A stretch of DNA of 5,348 nt. Source: Hyphomicrobiales bacterium (GTDB lineage: Bacteria; Pseudomonadota; Alphaproteobacteria; Rhizobiales; Beijerinckiaceae). The number at the start of each line of letters is the position of its first letter. Positions within the stretch are counted from its first letter, which is position 1. Below the pieces are notes generated by a model, which saw only the letters and a list, made by a program, of their open reading frames with translations, was not told the DNA's origin and did not search any database. Both the position numbers and the translations under genes were made by a program. Positions 1 through 5,347 of this stretch are shown here, piece after piece. The DNA is taken from contig JAQGJO010000583.1 in the NCBI GenBank assembly GCA_028290595.1, positions 1-5,348 on the forward strand. Reading direction: 5' to 3'.

Positions 1-838
1 CTGCTTCATCGGCATTCAATTTGGCGCCCGAGGACAGCAGCCAGCGCGGCGAGGGCAGAGGCGTTGTACCGGCGTCCTGCATCGCCGTCGCCATCAGGCG
101 AAAGTGCGTCGGCACGCCATAGATGACGCTGGCTTTGTGTTTCTCCGCGAGGTCGATGGCGCGATCTGGACGGAACGTCGCAGACATGACCAGAGTTGCG
201 CCGATGTGCATGGCATGCATCGCCGCATAGAGAAACAGCGAATGCGTCATCGCACCGGGTGCGAGAAGGACATCGTCACCGTTGATGCCGAATTCGACCG
301 CGTCGGCGTCAAAACTTTTGATCCAGGAGCGATGATGGCGGCGATAGCCCTTTGGGGCGCCGGTGGAGCCAGAGGTGAAGCCGACATAGAAAGGCAACAG
401 ATCATCGACTTCGGGCAACGCCGCACGAGGTGCCGTCGCGATATCACTCAAGCCCTGCGCCGCAGAATCAAACCGTATGTCATGCTTGTTGAGCACGATG
501 CAGCGATGATGACGAATGTTGGGATCTGCGGTGATGACAAGGGCCGGATCGAGCAAAGCCAGGACAGATTGCGTCCTTGACGGCGGCCAGGCCGGATCGA
601 GCACCTGGGCTTCCCGGCCAACGCGGGCAATGGCCAGGAACAGCGGCACGAAGGCCGATCCATTGGACAGGTGCAGCGCGATCGGGCGCGCTTCATTATC
701 GAGAGCTGCAAGCCGAAGCGCCAGCGCCGACACCAGACGATCGAGATCGCGCCATGAGATGATCGCGTCATCACAGACGATCGCGCGTCCGAGCGGATTG
801 TCTGCAGCATGACAGCTGAGCGTCGCGCCGATGGTCAT
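1..838 (-). CDS. AMP-forming acyl-CoA synthetase/ligase, C-terminal part outside the window
   Basis: Reading the minus strand from the ATG at 838-836 gives an uninterrupted frame of 279 codons that leaves the window at position 1. It belongs to the AMP-binding (ANL) superfamily, which activates a carboxylic acid with ATP and usually transfers it to CoA. The nucleotide-binding A3 motif FTSGSTGAPKG is at residues 154-164. An A4-like segment (GAMTHSLFLY) is near 195-204, and an A5-like segment (SSGAKL) is at 269-274. Family members have about 480-550 residues, so a little over half is visible; the A7-A10 motifs and the catalytic lysine lie outside. The ATG overlaps the bioY stop codon (ATGA, 838-835) and has no clear Shine-Dalgarno sequence, which suggests translational coupling to bioY. 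Substrate is not determined. By context I infer a biotin-related acid or medium/long-chain acyl substrate, as proposed for B. subtilis YhfT beside its BioY homologue. Superfamily is certain; specificity is a guess. Confidence 0.9.
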   Translation of the reverse strand, partial: MTIGATLSCHAADNPLGRAIVCDDAIISWRDLDRLVSALALRLAALDNEARPIALHLSNGSAFVPLFLAIARVGREAQVLDPAWPPSRTQSVLALLDPALVITADPNIRHHRCIVLNKHDIRFDSAAQGLSDIATAPRAALPEVDDLLPFYVGFTSGSTGAPKGYRRHHRSWIKSFDADAVEFGINGDDVLLAPGAMTHSLFLYAAMHAMHIGATLVMSATFRPDRAIDLAEKHKASVIYGVPTHFRLMATAMQDAGTTPLPSPRWLLSSGAKLNADEA

Positions 839-1389
839 GACGGTTTCGGCACGTTGAGACGCCCGAAGTTACCGATGCTGGCGACATAGGCGCAGGCAAG
901 CGCTTTCAGAACATCGCCGGGCACGAAAATGAAATCGGCGACAGCAGCCTGTTGCAGGCTCATGCCGAGTTTCCAGGCGAGATAGGAGAAGCCCGCCGCA
1001 TGGATGACGAGCACGCCGCCGACGAGCGCGGCCACATAGGCGCGCAAGAACAGATTGCCCGGCCAAGATTTTTGCATGAGCCAGCCGGTGACGTAGGCGC
1101 CAGGGATCCAGCCGATCAGATAGCCGGCCGTCGGCCCGAAGAAGACGCCGAGACCGCCGCGCCCGCCGGCCAGCAGCGGCGCGCCGACCGCGACCAGCAG
1201 CAAAAACAGCAGAACGCTGGCGGCGCCACGCCAAGGGCCGAGCAAAGCGCCCGCCAGCATGACGCCGAGCGTCTGCAGAGTGATGGGAACACCGCCGGCG
1301 AGCGGAATATCGAGCCGGGGGAACAGGCCCATGGCGGCGATCAGAGCCGCGAACAGGCTGATACGGACGATATCGCGCGTGTCGAACAT
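835..1389 (-). CDS. bioY: Biotin transporter substrate-binding S component BioY
   Basis: This 184-residue, very hydrophobic inner-membrane protein matches the BioY family (usually about 180-200 residues, six membrane helices). Likely helices lie near residues 8-26, 35-53, 55-74, 82-104, 115-136 and 145-170. Family hallmarks are VPITLQTLGVMLAGALLGP near 34-52, the GPTAGYLIG stretch at 85-93, and VPGDVLKA at 156-163. The D159/K162 pair of the last motif corresponds to conserved residues placed at the biotin site in solved BioY structures (family knowledge). BioY captures biotin and works with the BioM ATPase and BioN. I chose the ATG at 1389 because it lies 7 bases after the bioN stop codon with AAGGA 11 bases upstream; a start at 1428 would add 13 residues overlapping bioN. 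The stop codon overlaps the start of the downstream ligase. Confidence 0.94.
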   Translation of the reverse strand: MFDTRDIVRISLFAALIAAMGLFPRLDIPLAGGVPITLQTLGVMLAGALLGPWRGAASVLLFLLLVAVGAPLLAGGRGGLGVFFGPTAGYLIGWIPGAYVTGWLMQKSWPGNLFLRAYVAALVGGVLVIHAAGFSYLAWKLGMSLQQAAVADFIFVPGDVLKALACAYVASIGNFGRLNVPKPS

Positions 1390-1396
1390 GAGCGGA

Positions 1397-2008
1397 TTAT
1401 TCCTTAGTTCGCTTGATCGAGAAACCACGCGAATCCAGCGCTTCGGCGACGTGGTCGGCCAATCTTACGATATCAGCGGCAAACGGCGCCAGCAGACGCA
1501 GCGGCGGCCTGCGGCCGGTGCGGGCACGCCAGGCCTCGCCGCGCTTCGTCCATTCATTCAGCAGCACCGGCATGAAGCGGATCACCAGCGCCACGGCGAG
1601 CGAGACCTGGTTTTCATTGATACCGATGCGGCGCAGCGGCCGCAGCACCGGCGCCAGCGCATCCATCATCGCCAGCATCGGCGTCGTCGCGGTGACGAGA
1701 TCGGCGAGCAGGATCATCGCCACAAGCCGCGCGATCGAGGCGATGGCGAGCTCCCAGCCCGATGCATAGGCCTGCAAGGCGCCGATGCCGATCAGCAGCG
1801 GCAGCAACGGCGCGTAAAGACGCAGGCGCTTCCAATGACCGAGAATGGTCAACAGGTAGAGCGCCAGCACAGCGGTTGCGGCGACGAGCAGGCTGCGCCA
1901 ATCGGCGAGCTGGGTGAAGCCGATGTAGATAACGGCCAGCGCCAGCAGGTTCTGGCCGGCGCCGATCCGATGCAGCCACGTCTTCGCGGTGAGATAGGGC
2001 GCGATCAT
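1397..2008 (-). CDS. bioN: ECF transporter transmembrane protein BioN (EcfT family)
   Basis: This 203-residue protein is the membrane coupling subunit of the biotin ECF transporter, joining the BioM ATPase to BioY. Hydrophobic segments lie near residues 20-54, 66-82, 86-106 and 135-151. EcfT proteins carry two short Ala-Arg-Gly-like signatures in cytoplasmic helices that touch the ATPase. The first appears as A162-R163-T164 within EAWRART, the second as S193-R194-G195 within ALDSRGF. The first ends in Thr and the second begins with Ser, both mild departures from the consensus. The length fits the short EcfT type found in dedicated (group I) biotin transporters. The ATG at 2008-2006 overlaps the bioM stop codon (ATGA) and lacks a clear ribosome binding site, so coupled translation is likely. 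The TAA stop at 1399-1397 is 7 bases before bioY. Confidence 0.91.
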   Translation of the reverse strand: MIAPYLTAKTWLHRIGAGQNLLALAVIYIGFTQLADWRSLLVAATAVLALYLLTILGHWKRLRLYAPLLPLLIGIGALQAYASGWELAIASIARLVAMILLADLVTATTPMLAMMDALAPVLRPLRRIGINENQVSLAVALVIRFMPVLLNEWTKRGEAWRARTGRRPPLRLLAPFAADIVRLADHVAEALDSRGFSIKRTKE

Positions 2009-2721
2009 GAGGCGCGTCCGATGCTGTCGAGGCAGCGCTGGCGATAGGTCGCGATCACCTGCGCCGGTGCGCCATCGGCGGCGATTTTACCGCCATCGAT
2101 CCAGATGACTCTGTCGAAATTGGCGAAGACGTCGAGATCATGGCTCGCCATGATGACCTGTTGCGGCAGCGCCGCGATCATCTTCATGAACTTCATTCGC
2201 GACGGCAGATCGAGACTCGAGAACGGCTCATCGAGCAGAACCAGCGACGGTGTCATGACAAGAATCGCCAGAATGCAGAGATGCTGCTTCTGGCCATCCG
2301 ACAATTCACTGACCGACGTGTCGGCCCAATCGGCGCAATTCTGCTCGGCCAGAAAGGCGCGCGCGGCGGCATCGGCCTGTTTCGAATTCATGCCGGTGCA
2401 GCGCAGGCCGAAGGCGATCTCTTCCGCGCCGGTGGGAAAGACGATCTGATGTTCGGGATTCTGGAAGATGAAGCCGACCTTGCCGGGCAGGCTAGCGCGC
2501 TGCGCCTTCGTCTCCAGGCCGTGCACCACGATCGAACCCGCATCAGGCAGCAGCAATCCGTTGAGCAGCCTCAGCAGCGAACTCTTGCCGGCGCCATTGT
2601 CGCCGATCAGGCCTACGCGCTGTTCAGCGATTTCAAGCGACAGGCCGCCGAACAGCGGGCGATCCTGCCGTGCGAGCGAAACGCTGCTGAGAACGATGTT
2701 CCTGTCGCCAGGCTGGGGCAT
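2005..2721 (-). CDS. bioM: ECF transporter ATP-binding protein BioM
   Basis: This 238-residue ABC ATPase is complete. Walker A is GDNGAGKSS at residues 40-48, the Q-loop is FIFQNPEHQ with Q87, the signature is LSDGQKQ at 140-146 (Asp where Gly is usual), Walker B is VLLDEP at 161-166 with catalytic E165, the D-loop is SSLD at 168-171, and the switch histidine is H194. The FQNPEHQIV stretch is typical of the EcfA/CbiO branch of ABC proteins, which power vitamin and metal uptake. Followed directly by bioN and bioY, it forms a bioMNY operon like that known in rhizobia. The frame is open upstream to an ATG at 2925, but those 68 residues (cysteine- and proline-rich) do not look like an ABC protein. 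The ATG at 2721 puts the usual N-terminal beta strand (NIVLSSVSL) at residue 8. No strong Shine-Dalgarno sequence precedes it, so the start is probable rather than certain. Confidence 0.92.
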   Translation of the reverse strand: MPQPGDRNIVLSSVSLARQDRPLFGGLSLEIAEQRVGLIGDNGAGKSSLLRLLNGLLLPDAGSIVVHGLETKAQRASLPGKVGFIFQNPEHQIVFPTGAEEIAFGLRCTGMNSKQADAAARAFLAEQNCADWADTSVSELSDGQKQHLCILAILVMTPSLVLLDEPFSSLDLPSRMKFMKMIAALPQQVIMASHDLDVFANFDRVIWIDGGKIAADGAPAQVIATYRQRCLDSIGRAS

Positions 2722-2882
2722 TAGGATCGGGAACCGGATTGAAAGGCCGCCAGACCATGACGGGGCGGCGCGATCTTTAGCAAGGCTTGAGGCTGGCCGC
2801 AAAGCGACGGCGCGCACGCCGGCCCGGCAAGCGGTCAAAGTCGGGATCAATTTGATGTTGCTGCCGATTTCCTGGCAATCTG

Positions 2883-2907
2883 GCTGGCAGCAGCACCCCT
2901 TGCCAGC
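2883..2907. promoter_or_regulatory. Inverted repeat in the bioM/dioxygenase divergent region, possible operator
   Basis: GCTGGCA at 2883-2889 is the exact reverse complement of TGCCAGC at 2901-2907, with 11 bases between. The right arm overlaps the candidate -35 element TTGCCA of the rightward gene, a usual place for a repressor site. A perfect 7-base inverted repeat can arise by chance in GC-rich DNA, so this is a candidate only. No protein is suggested by the sequence. Confidence 0.3.
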
Positions 2908-2928
2908 GCTGGCCGGCGATTGCATGAT
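2900..2928 (+). promoter_or_regulatory. Candidate sigma70-type promoter for the dioxygenase gene
   Basis: TTGCCA at 2900-2905 matches the -35 consensus at five of six positions. CATGAT at 2923-2928 matches the -10 consensus at four of six. The spacer is the ideal 17 bases. Transcription would start near 2935, giving an untranslated leader of about 50 bases before the ATG at 2985. The hexamer GCATGA occurs at 2922-2927, overlapping the -10, and again at 2933-2938, one helical turn away. Predicted by eye only. Confidence 0.35.
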
Positions 2929-2968
2929 TGTCGCATGACGGCAGGTTCATGCCGCACAAGATGACGGG

Positions 2969-2977
2969 AAGGAGAGG
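2969..2977 (+). promoter_or_regulatory. Strong ribosome binding site that fixes the dioxygenase start
   Basis: The purine-rich run AAGGAGAGG at 2969-2977 contains a full AAGGAG core, 10 bases before the ATG at 2985, and a GAGG 7 bases before it. It supports that ATG over the upstream in-frame candidates TTG 2928, ATG 2949 and ATG 2961, none of which has a comparable site. Confidence 0.75.
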
Positions 2978-2984
2978 AACCGGA

Positions 2985-3827
2985 ATGCTGGAGTTTCGCG
3001 GGCTGTCGAAACATACCGGAGTTGAAGCCATCGGCGTCGATCTCAAAAGCCGCCTAGACGACGACACGAAAAACAAATTGTACCGGGCCTTCGTCGATCA
3101 TTGTGTGATCCTGTTCCGCAATCAGAGCTTGAGCGAGACGGAATTGGTCGAGGCGACGCGGAATTTCGGCAGCGTGCCGGATTACATCCGCCCCAAGGCG
3201 CTGCAGGCGAGCGGCCAGGCGAAACTGCCGGCGCAGATCATGCTGATCACCAATATCCGCACGGCCGGCAAGCCGATCGGCGCCTTGCCCGATGGCGAGA
3301 TGTGGTTTCACCACGACATGATCCACACGGCGCTGCCGCACAAGGCGACGCTTCTCTATTCGGTGCAGATCCCCACCCACGGCGGCAATACGCGCTTCTC
3401 CAACCTGTTCGCCGCCTATGACGCTCTGCCCGACGACCTGAAACATTTTCTCGAAGGTAAGAAGGCGCGCAACACGTTTCGCTACAACAGCGCCACCCGC
3501 GACGACGACAAGGCGCTGAAGGCTGTAAGCGAAGCGGTGCATCCTGTCGTCGTCACCCATGAAGACACCGGCCGCAAGGCGCTGTATGTCGACCGGCTGA
3601 TGACCCATCGCATCCTGGATATTGCGCAGGCGGAGAGCGACACGGTGCTCGAACATCTGTTCGACCACGTGGAAAAACCGGAGTTCATCTACGATCATCA
3701 ATGGCGGCTTGGCGACGTGGTGATGTGGGACAACCGCTCGTCGATCCACGCGCGCGAGGATTTTCCCGCTGATCAGATTCGCCTGATGTGGCGCACCAAT
3801 GTTGCAGGCACGCGCATTCCGGCTTAG
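2985..3827 (+). CDS. TauD/TfdA-family Fe(II)/2-oxoglutarate-dependent dioxygenase
   Basis: This 280-residue protein has the size of E. coli TauD (283). The iron ligands appear as H109-x-D111 in the stretch MWFHHDM and the distal H255 in WDNRSSIHAR. The 2-oxoglutarate side is marked by GGNT at 133-136 and R270 in LMWRTNV. VHPVVVTHEDTGRKALYV at 185-202 is also typical of the family. Such enzymes couple oxidative decarboxylation of 2-oxoglutarate to hydroxylation of a substrate, often releasing sulfite, an amine or a phenol; they are cytoplasmic and soluble. The residues that bind taurine in TauD are not evidently kept: there is no His/Tyr pair in the FGSVPDYIRP segment at 61-70. Taurine should therefore not be assumed. 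The gene is divergent from the biotin operon and monocistronic as far as seen. Family is certain; substrate unknown. Confidence 0.88.
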   Translation: MLEFRGLSKHTGVEAIGVDLKSRLDDDTKNKLYRAFVDHCVILFRNQSLSETELVEATRNFGSVPDYIRPKALQASGQAKLPAQIMLITNIRTAGKPIGALPDGEMWFHHDMIHTALPHKATLLYSVQIPTHGGNTRFSNLFAAYDALPDDLKHFLEGKKARNTFRYNSATRDDDKALKAVSEAVHPVVVTHEDTGRKALYVDRLMTHRILDIAQAESDTVLEHLFDHVEKPEFIYDHQWRLGDVVMWDNRSSIHAREDFPADQIRLMWRTNVAGTRIPA

Positions 3828-3850
3828 GTGTTGCCGGAGCGAACCAGTTG

Positions 3851-3989
3851 CGTCATGCCCGGCCTTGTGCCGGGTATCCACGCCCTCAGCGTGCTTCACG
3901 ATGAAAGAAAAGGCTGTGGCTGTGGGCTTTTTTTGCAACAGCCGGGAATCGTCACCGCGTGGATGCCCGGCACAAGGCCGGGCATGACG
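3851..3989. repeat. Inverted pair of 32-base palindromic intergenic repeats
   Basis: The 32 bases at 3851-3882 are the reverse complement of 3958-3989 with a single mismatch (T at 3875). Each copy is itself a small hairpin: CCCGGC, loop CTTGT, GCCGGG in the left copy, and the mirror in the right. The 75-base spacer holds a doubled GGCTGT (3912-3923) and a run of seven T (3928-3934). This is the abundant repeat of alphaproteobacterial genomes whose accidental translation reads MPGLVPGIHA or PGTRPGMT. It fills most of the 202-base gap between the dioxygenase and the oxidoreductase. A large stem of the two arms or two separate hairpins could form in RNA and protect or end the upstream transcript. 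No target-site duplication is evident at the ends. Confidence 0.85.
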
Positions 3990-4017
3990 GCAAGGTGGCG
4001 GCGTAACGCGCAACAGT

Positions 4018-4025
4018 AGGAAGAG
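4018..4025 (+). promoter_or_regulatory. Ribosome binding site of the oxidoreductase gene
   Basis: AGGAAGAG at 4018-4025 places AGGA 8 bases before the ATG at 4030, a normal spacing. It supports this ATG as the start. No convincing -10/-35 pair was found between 3828 and 4017. Confidence 0.6.
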
Positions 4026-4029
4026 CAAA

Positions 4030-5013
4030 ATGCTGGCTGGATGGTATGAACAATGCGGCCCCGCCGATGCGGTGATCCGCACCGGGGAGATGGCCACGCC
4101 TGTCGCTGGCGCTGGCGAAGTTCTCATTCGCGTGCATGCGTCGGGCATCAATCCGTCCGACTACAAGCGCCGCGCCAATGTCAAAGTGCCTATCGAGTTT
4201 CCCCGCGTGGTGCCGCATTCCGACGGCGCCGGCGTGGTGGCGGCGGTCGGTGCCGGCGTCACCGGCTTTCATGTCGGTGACCGTGTGTGGATGTTCAACG
4301 CGCAATGGGCGCGCGCCATGGGATCGGCCGCCGAATATATCGCGCTGCCGGCCTCGCTGGTGCGGCCGCTGCCGGACAAAATCTCCTTCATCGAAGGCGC
4401 ATGCCTCGGCATTCCGGCGATGACCGCCTACCACGCGATCTTTCGCGACGGACCGGTGAAAGGCCAGACGATTTATGTGCCCGCCGCGACCGGGCGGGTC
4501 GGCGCCTATGCGATCCAGTTCGCCAAATGGGGCGGCGCCAGAGTCATCGCCAGCACCGGCTCGGCGAAGAACACGGATATTGTCAAAAGCCTTGGGGCAG
4601 AGGTGGTTCTTGATCGCAGCAGTGACGATCTCAAGGCCCGCATCCTGAAGGAAACCGGCGATCGCGGCGTCGACCGCATCATAGATGTCGACTTCGGCAA
4701 CCAGATCGAGTTCGACGAGCAGATCATGGCCGAAGGCGGCGCCATCGTGTCTTATGGCGCGGCAGCTCCCGGCAAGGCAGCTGTGACATTGTCACCGCGG
4801 CGAGCGCGCAACATGTCGATCCACTTCATCTTTATCTACATGCTGAACGAAGCGCAGAAGGTGTCGGTGTGCGATGGCATTCTGCACGCCATCGCAGAGA
4901 ACGCCCTGCAACACCGCATCGCCGGCACCGTGCCGCTGAATGAATTGGCACGCGCGCATAGGGAAGCGGAGACGCAATCGGGCACCGGGCATGTGGTGGT
5001 GACGGTGCCGTGA
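4030..5013 (+). CDS. Zinc-independent MDR-superfamily oxidoreductase, NADPH:quinone reductase-like
   Basis: This complete 327-residue protein has the two-domain layout of the medium-chain dehydrogenase/reductase superfamily. The N-terminal GroES-like domain includes GEVLIRVHASGINPSDYK (29-46), HSDGAGVVAAVGAGV (63-77) and GDRVW (83-87). The NAD(P)-binding Rossmann domain begins near 145, with a glycine motif ATGRVG at 153-158 where AxGGVG is usual. The zinc-ligand cysteine of alcohol dehydrogenases is replaced by N41, and the structural-zinc cysteine cluster is absent, so it is a zinc-free quinone oxidoreductase-type enzyme. Such enzymes reduce quinones or activated double bonds with NADPH; the true substrate cannot be read from sequence. 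ACLGIPAMTAYHAI (124-137) and GVDRIIDVD (213-221) are typical of this subgroup. It lies 202 bases after the dioxygenase on the same strand, but the repeats between make co-transcription uncertain. Confidence 0.88.
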   Translation: MLAGWYEQCGPADAVIRTGEMATPVAGAGEVLIRVHASGINPSDYKRRANVKVPIEFPRVVPHSDGAGVVAAVGAGVTGFHVGDRVWMFNAQWARAMGSAAEYIALPASLVRPLPDKISFIEGACLGIPAMTAYHAIFRDGPVKGQTIYVPAATGRVGAYAIQFAKWGGARVIASTGSAKNTDIVKSLGAEVVLDRSSDDLKARILKETGDRGVDRIIDVDFGNQIEFDEQIMAEGGAIVSYGAAAPGKAAVTLSPRRARNMSIHFIFIYMLNEAQKVSVCDGILHAIAENALQHRIAGTVPLNELARAHREAETQSGTGHVVVTVP

Positions 5014-5014
5014 T

Positions 5015-5040
5015 AGGGGCGTTGTGAAAGAAACGCCTCT
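5015..5040 (+). terminator. Hairpin directly after the oxidoreductase stop codon
   Basis: AGGGGCGTT at 5015-5023 pairs with AACGCCTCT at 5032-5040 as nine base pairs including one G-U, around an 8-base loop (GTGAAAGA). It starts two bases after the stop codon, as expected for a transcript-end hairpin. No T run follows, so it is not a classical intrinsic terminator. It may act in mRNA stability instead. Confidence 0.4.
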
Positions 5041-5066
5041 GCCATCGGCCTATCAACGCATCCCAC

Positions 5067-5189
5067 GCCCTCATCCTGAGGAGCAACGCGTAAGCGTTGC
5101 GTCTCGAAGGGCGAGGGAGGAATAGAGAGCGAGGCTGACGCCCCCGTCCTTCGAGACGCCTGCTGCGCAGGCATCCTCAGGATGAGGGC
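5067..5189. repeat. Inverted pair of about 50-base palindromic repeats with nested hairpins
   Basis: Two copies of one element face opposite ways: copy 1 at 5068-5117 on the plus strand and copy 2 at 5141-5188 on the minus strand. The outer blocks at 5067-5082 and 5174-5189 are perfect 16-base reverse complements, and the inner blocks at 5099-5110 and 5148-5159 are perfect over 12 bases. Between the blocks each copy has its own small hairpin of different sequence: GCAACGC-GTAA-GCGTTGC at 5083-5100 in copy 1, GCCTGC-TGC-GCAGGC at 5158-5172 in copy 2. The flanks are kept while the stem differs but stays paired, which points to selection on structure. Elements reading CCCTCATCCTGAGGA...CGTCTCGAAGG are common between genes in Hyphomicrobiales. 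The pair lies between two convergent genes and could also slow read-through. Confidence 0.85.
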
Positions 5190-5215
5190 TTCTGTTAGCT
5201 TTCGCTCTGATAATC

Positions 5216-5347
5216 CTACGACCGCAACTGGCGCCTGGCCTTGCGGACCATGTAGTCGAAGTTGATCTTGTGCTGGTCGGGGCGGCCGATCTTGTCGTTC
5301 AGCTTCATCACGTCGGAACGCGGGAATTCATCGCCGACAGAGCCGGT
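5216..5347 (-). CDS. C-terminal 43 residues of an unidentified protein
   Basis: Read from the right edge on the minus strand, this frame is open for 43 codons and ends at TAG (5218-5216). The visible end contains GDEFPRSDVMKLNDK and RPDQHKINFDYMVRKA, then a basic tail RRQLRS. Codon use, with mostly G or C in the third position, matches the neighbouring genes, and the sequence is mixed and soluble with no membrane segment, so it looks like a real gene end. I do not recognise the family. It converges with the oxidoreductase gene, with 202 bases of hairpin and repeat between. The start and most of the protein are outside the window. Confidence 0.65.
   Translation of the reverse strand, partial: TGSVGDEFPRSDVMKLNDKIGRPDQHKINFDYMVRKARRQLRS

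Noticed and set aside
104..812. Several open frames of 60-160 codons on both strands over the ligase gene
   Set aside because: All overlap the continuous ligase frame, which has the A3 motif and family-typical sequence; the others show low-complexity arginine-rich translations.
1259..2047. Plus-strand open frame of 262 codons opposite bioN
   Set aside because: Its translation is dominated by Gln, Arg and His, the mirror of hydrophobic BioN codons. It shows no motif and starts inside bioY on the other strand.
2722..2925. In-frame 68-codon N-terminal extension of BioM
   Set aside because: The residues do not resemble an ABC ATPase and the first visible family feature falls right after the ATG at 2721. 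The extension would also cover the whole region expected to hold the promoter.
3908..3934. Possible intrinsic terminator before the run of seven T after the dioxygenase
   Set aside because: Only five base pairs (AAAAG with CTTTT) plus scattered pairs form next to the T run; the alternative GGCTGT/ACAGCC stem has the T run inside its loop. Neither is a convincing terminator.
3828..4019. Small plus-strand open frame of 63 codons containing MPGLVPGIHAL and MPGTRPGMT
   Set aside because: It is the translation of the two arms of the inverted palindromic repeat, a common false gene in alphaproteobacterial annotation. Its ATG is one base after the dioxygenase stop codon with no ribosome binding site.
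3054..4151. Minus-strand open frame of 365 codons opposite the dioxygenase
   Set aside because: It runs antisense to a gene with clear catalytic motifs, crosses the repeat region, and its translation is rich in Arg, His and Ala with no domain, as expected for a shadow frame in GC-rich DNA.
3851..5189. Insertion sequence or CRISPR array suggested by the repeats
   Set aside because: There is no transposase frame between the repeats, only two copies of each kind in inverted orientation, and no regularly spaced direct repeats.
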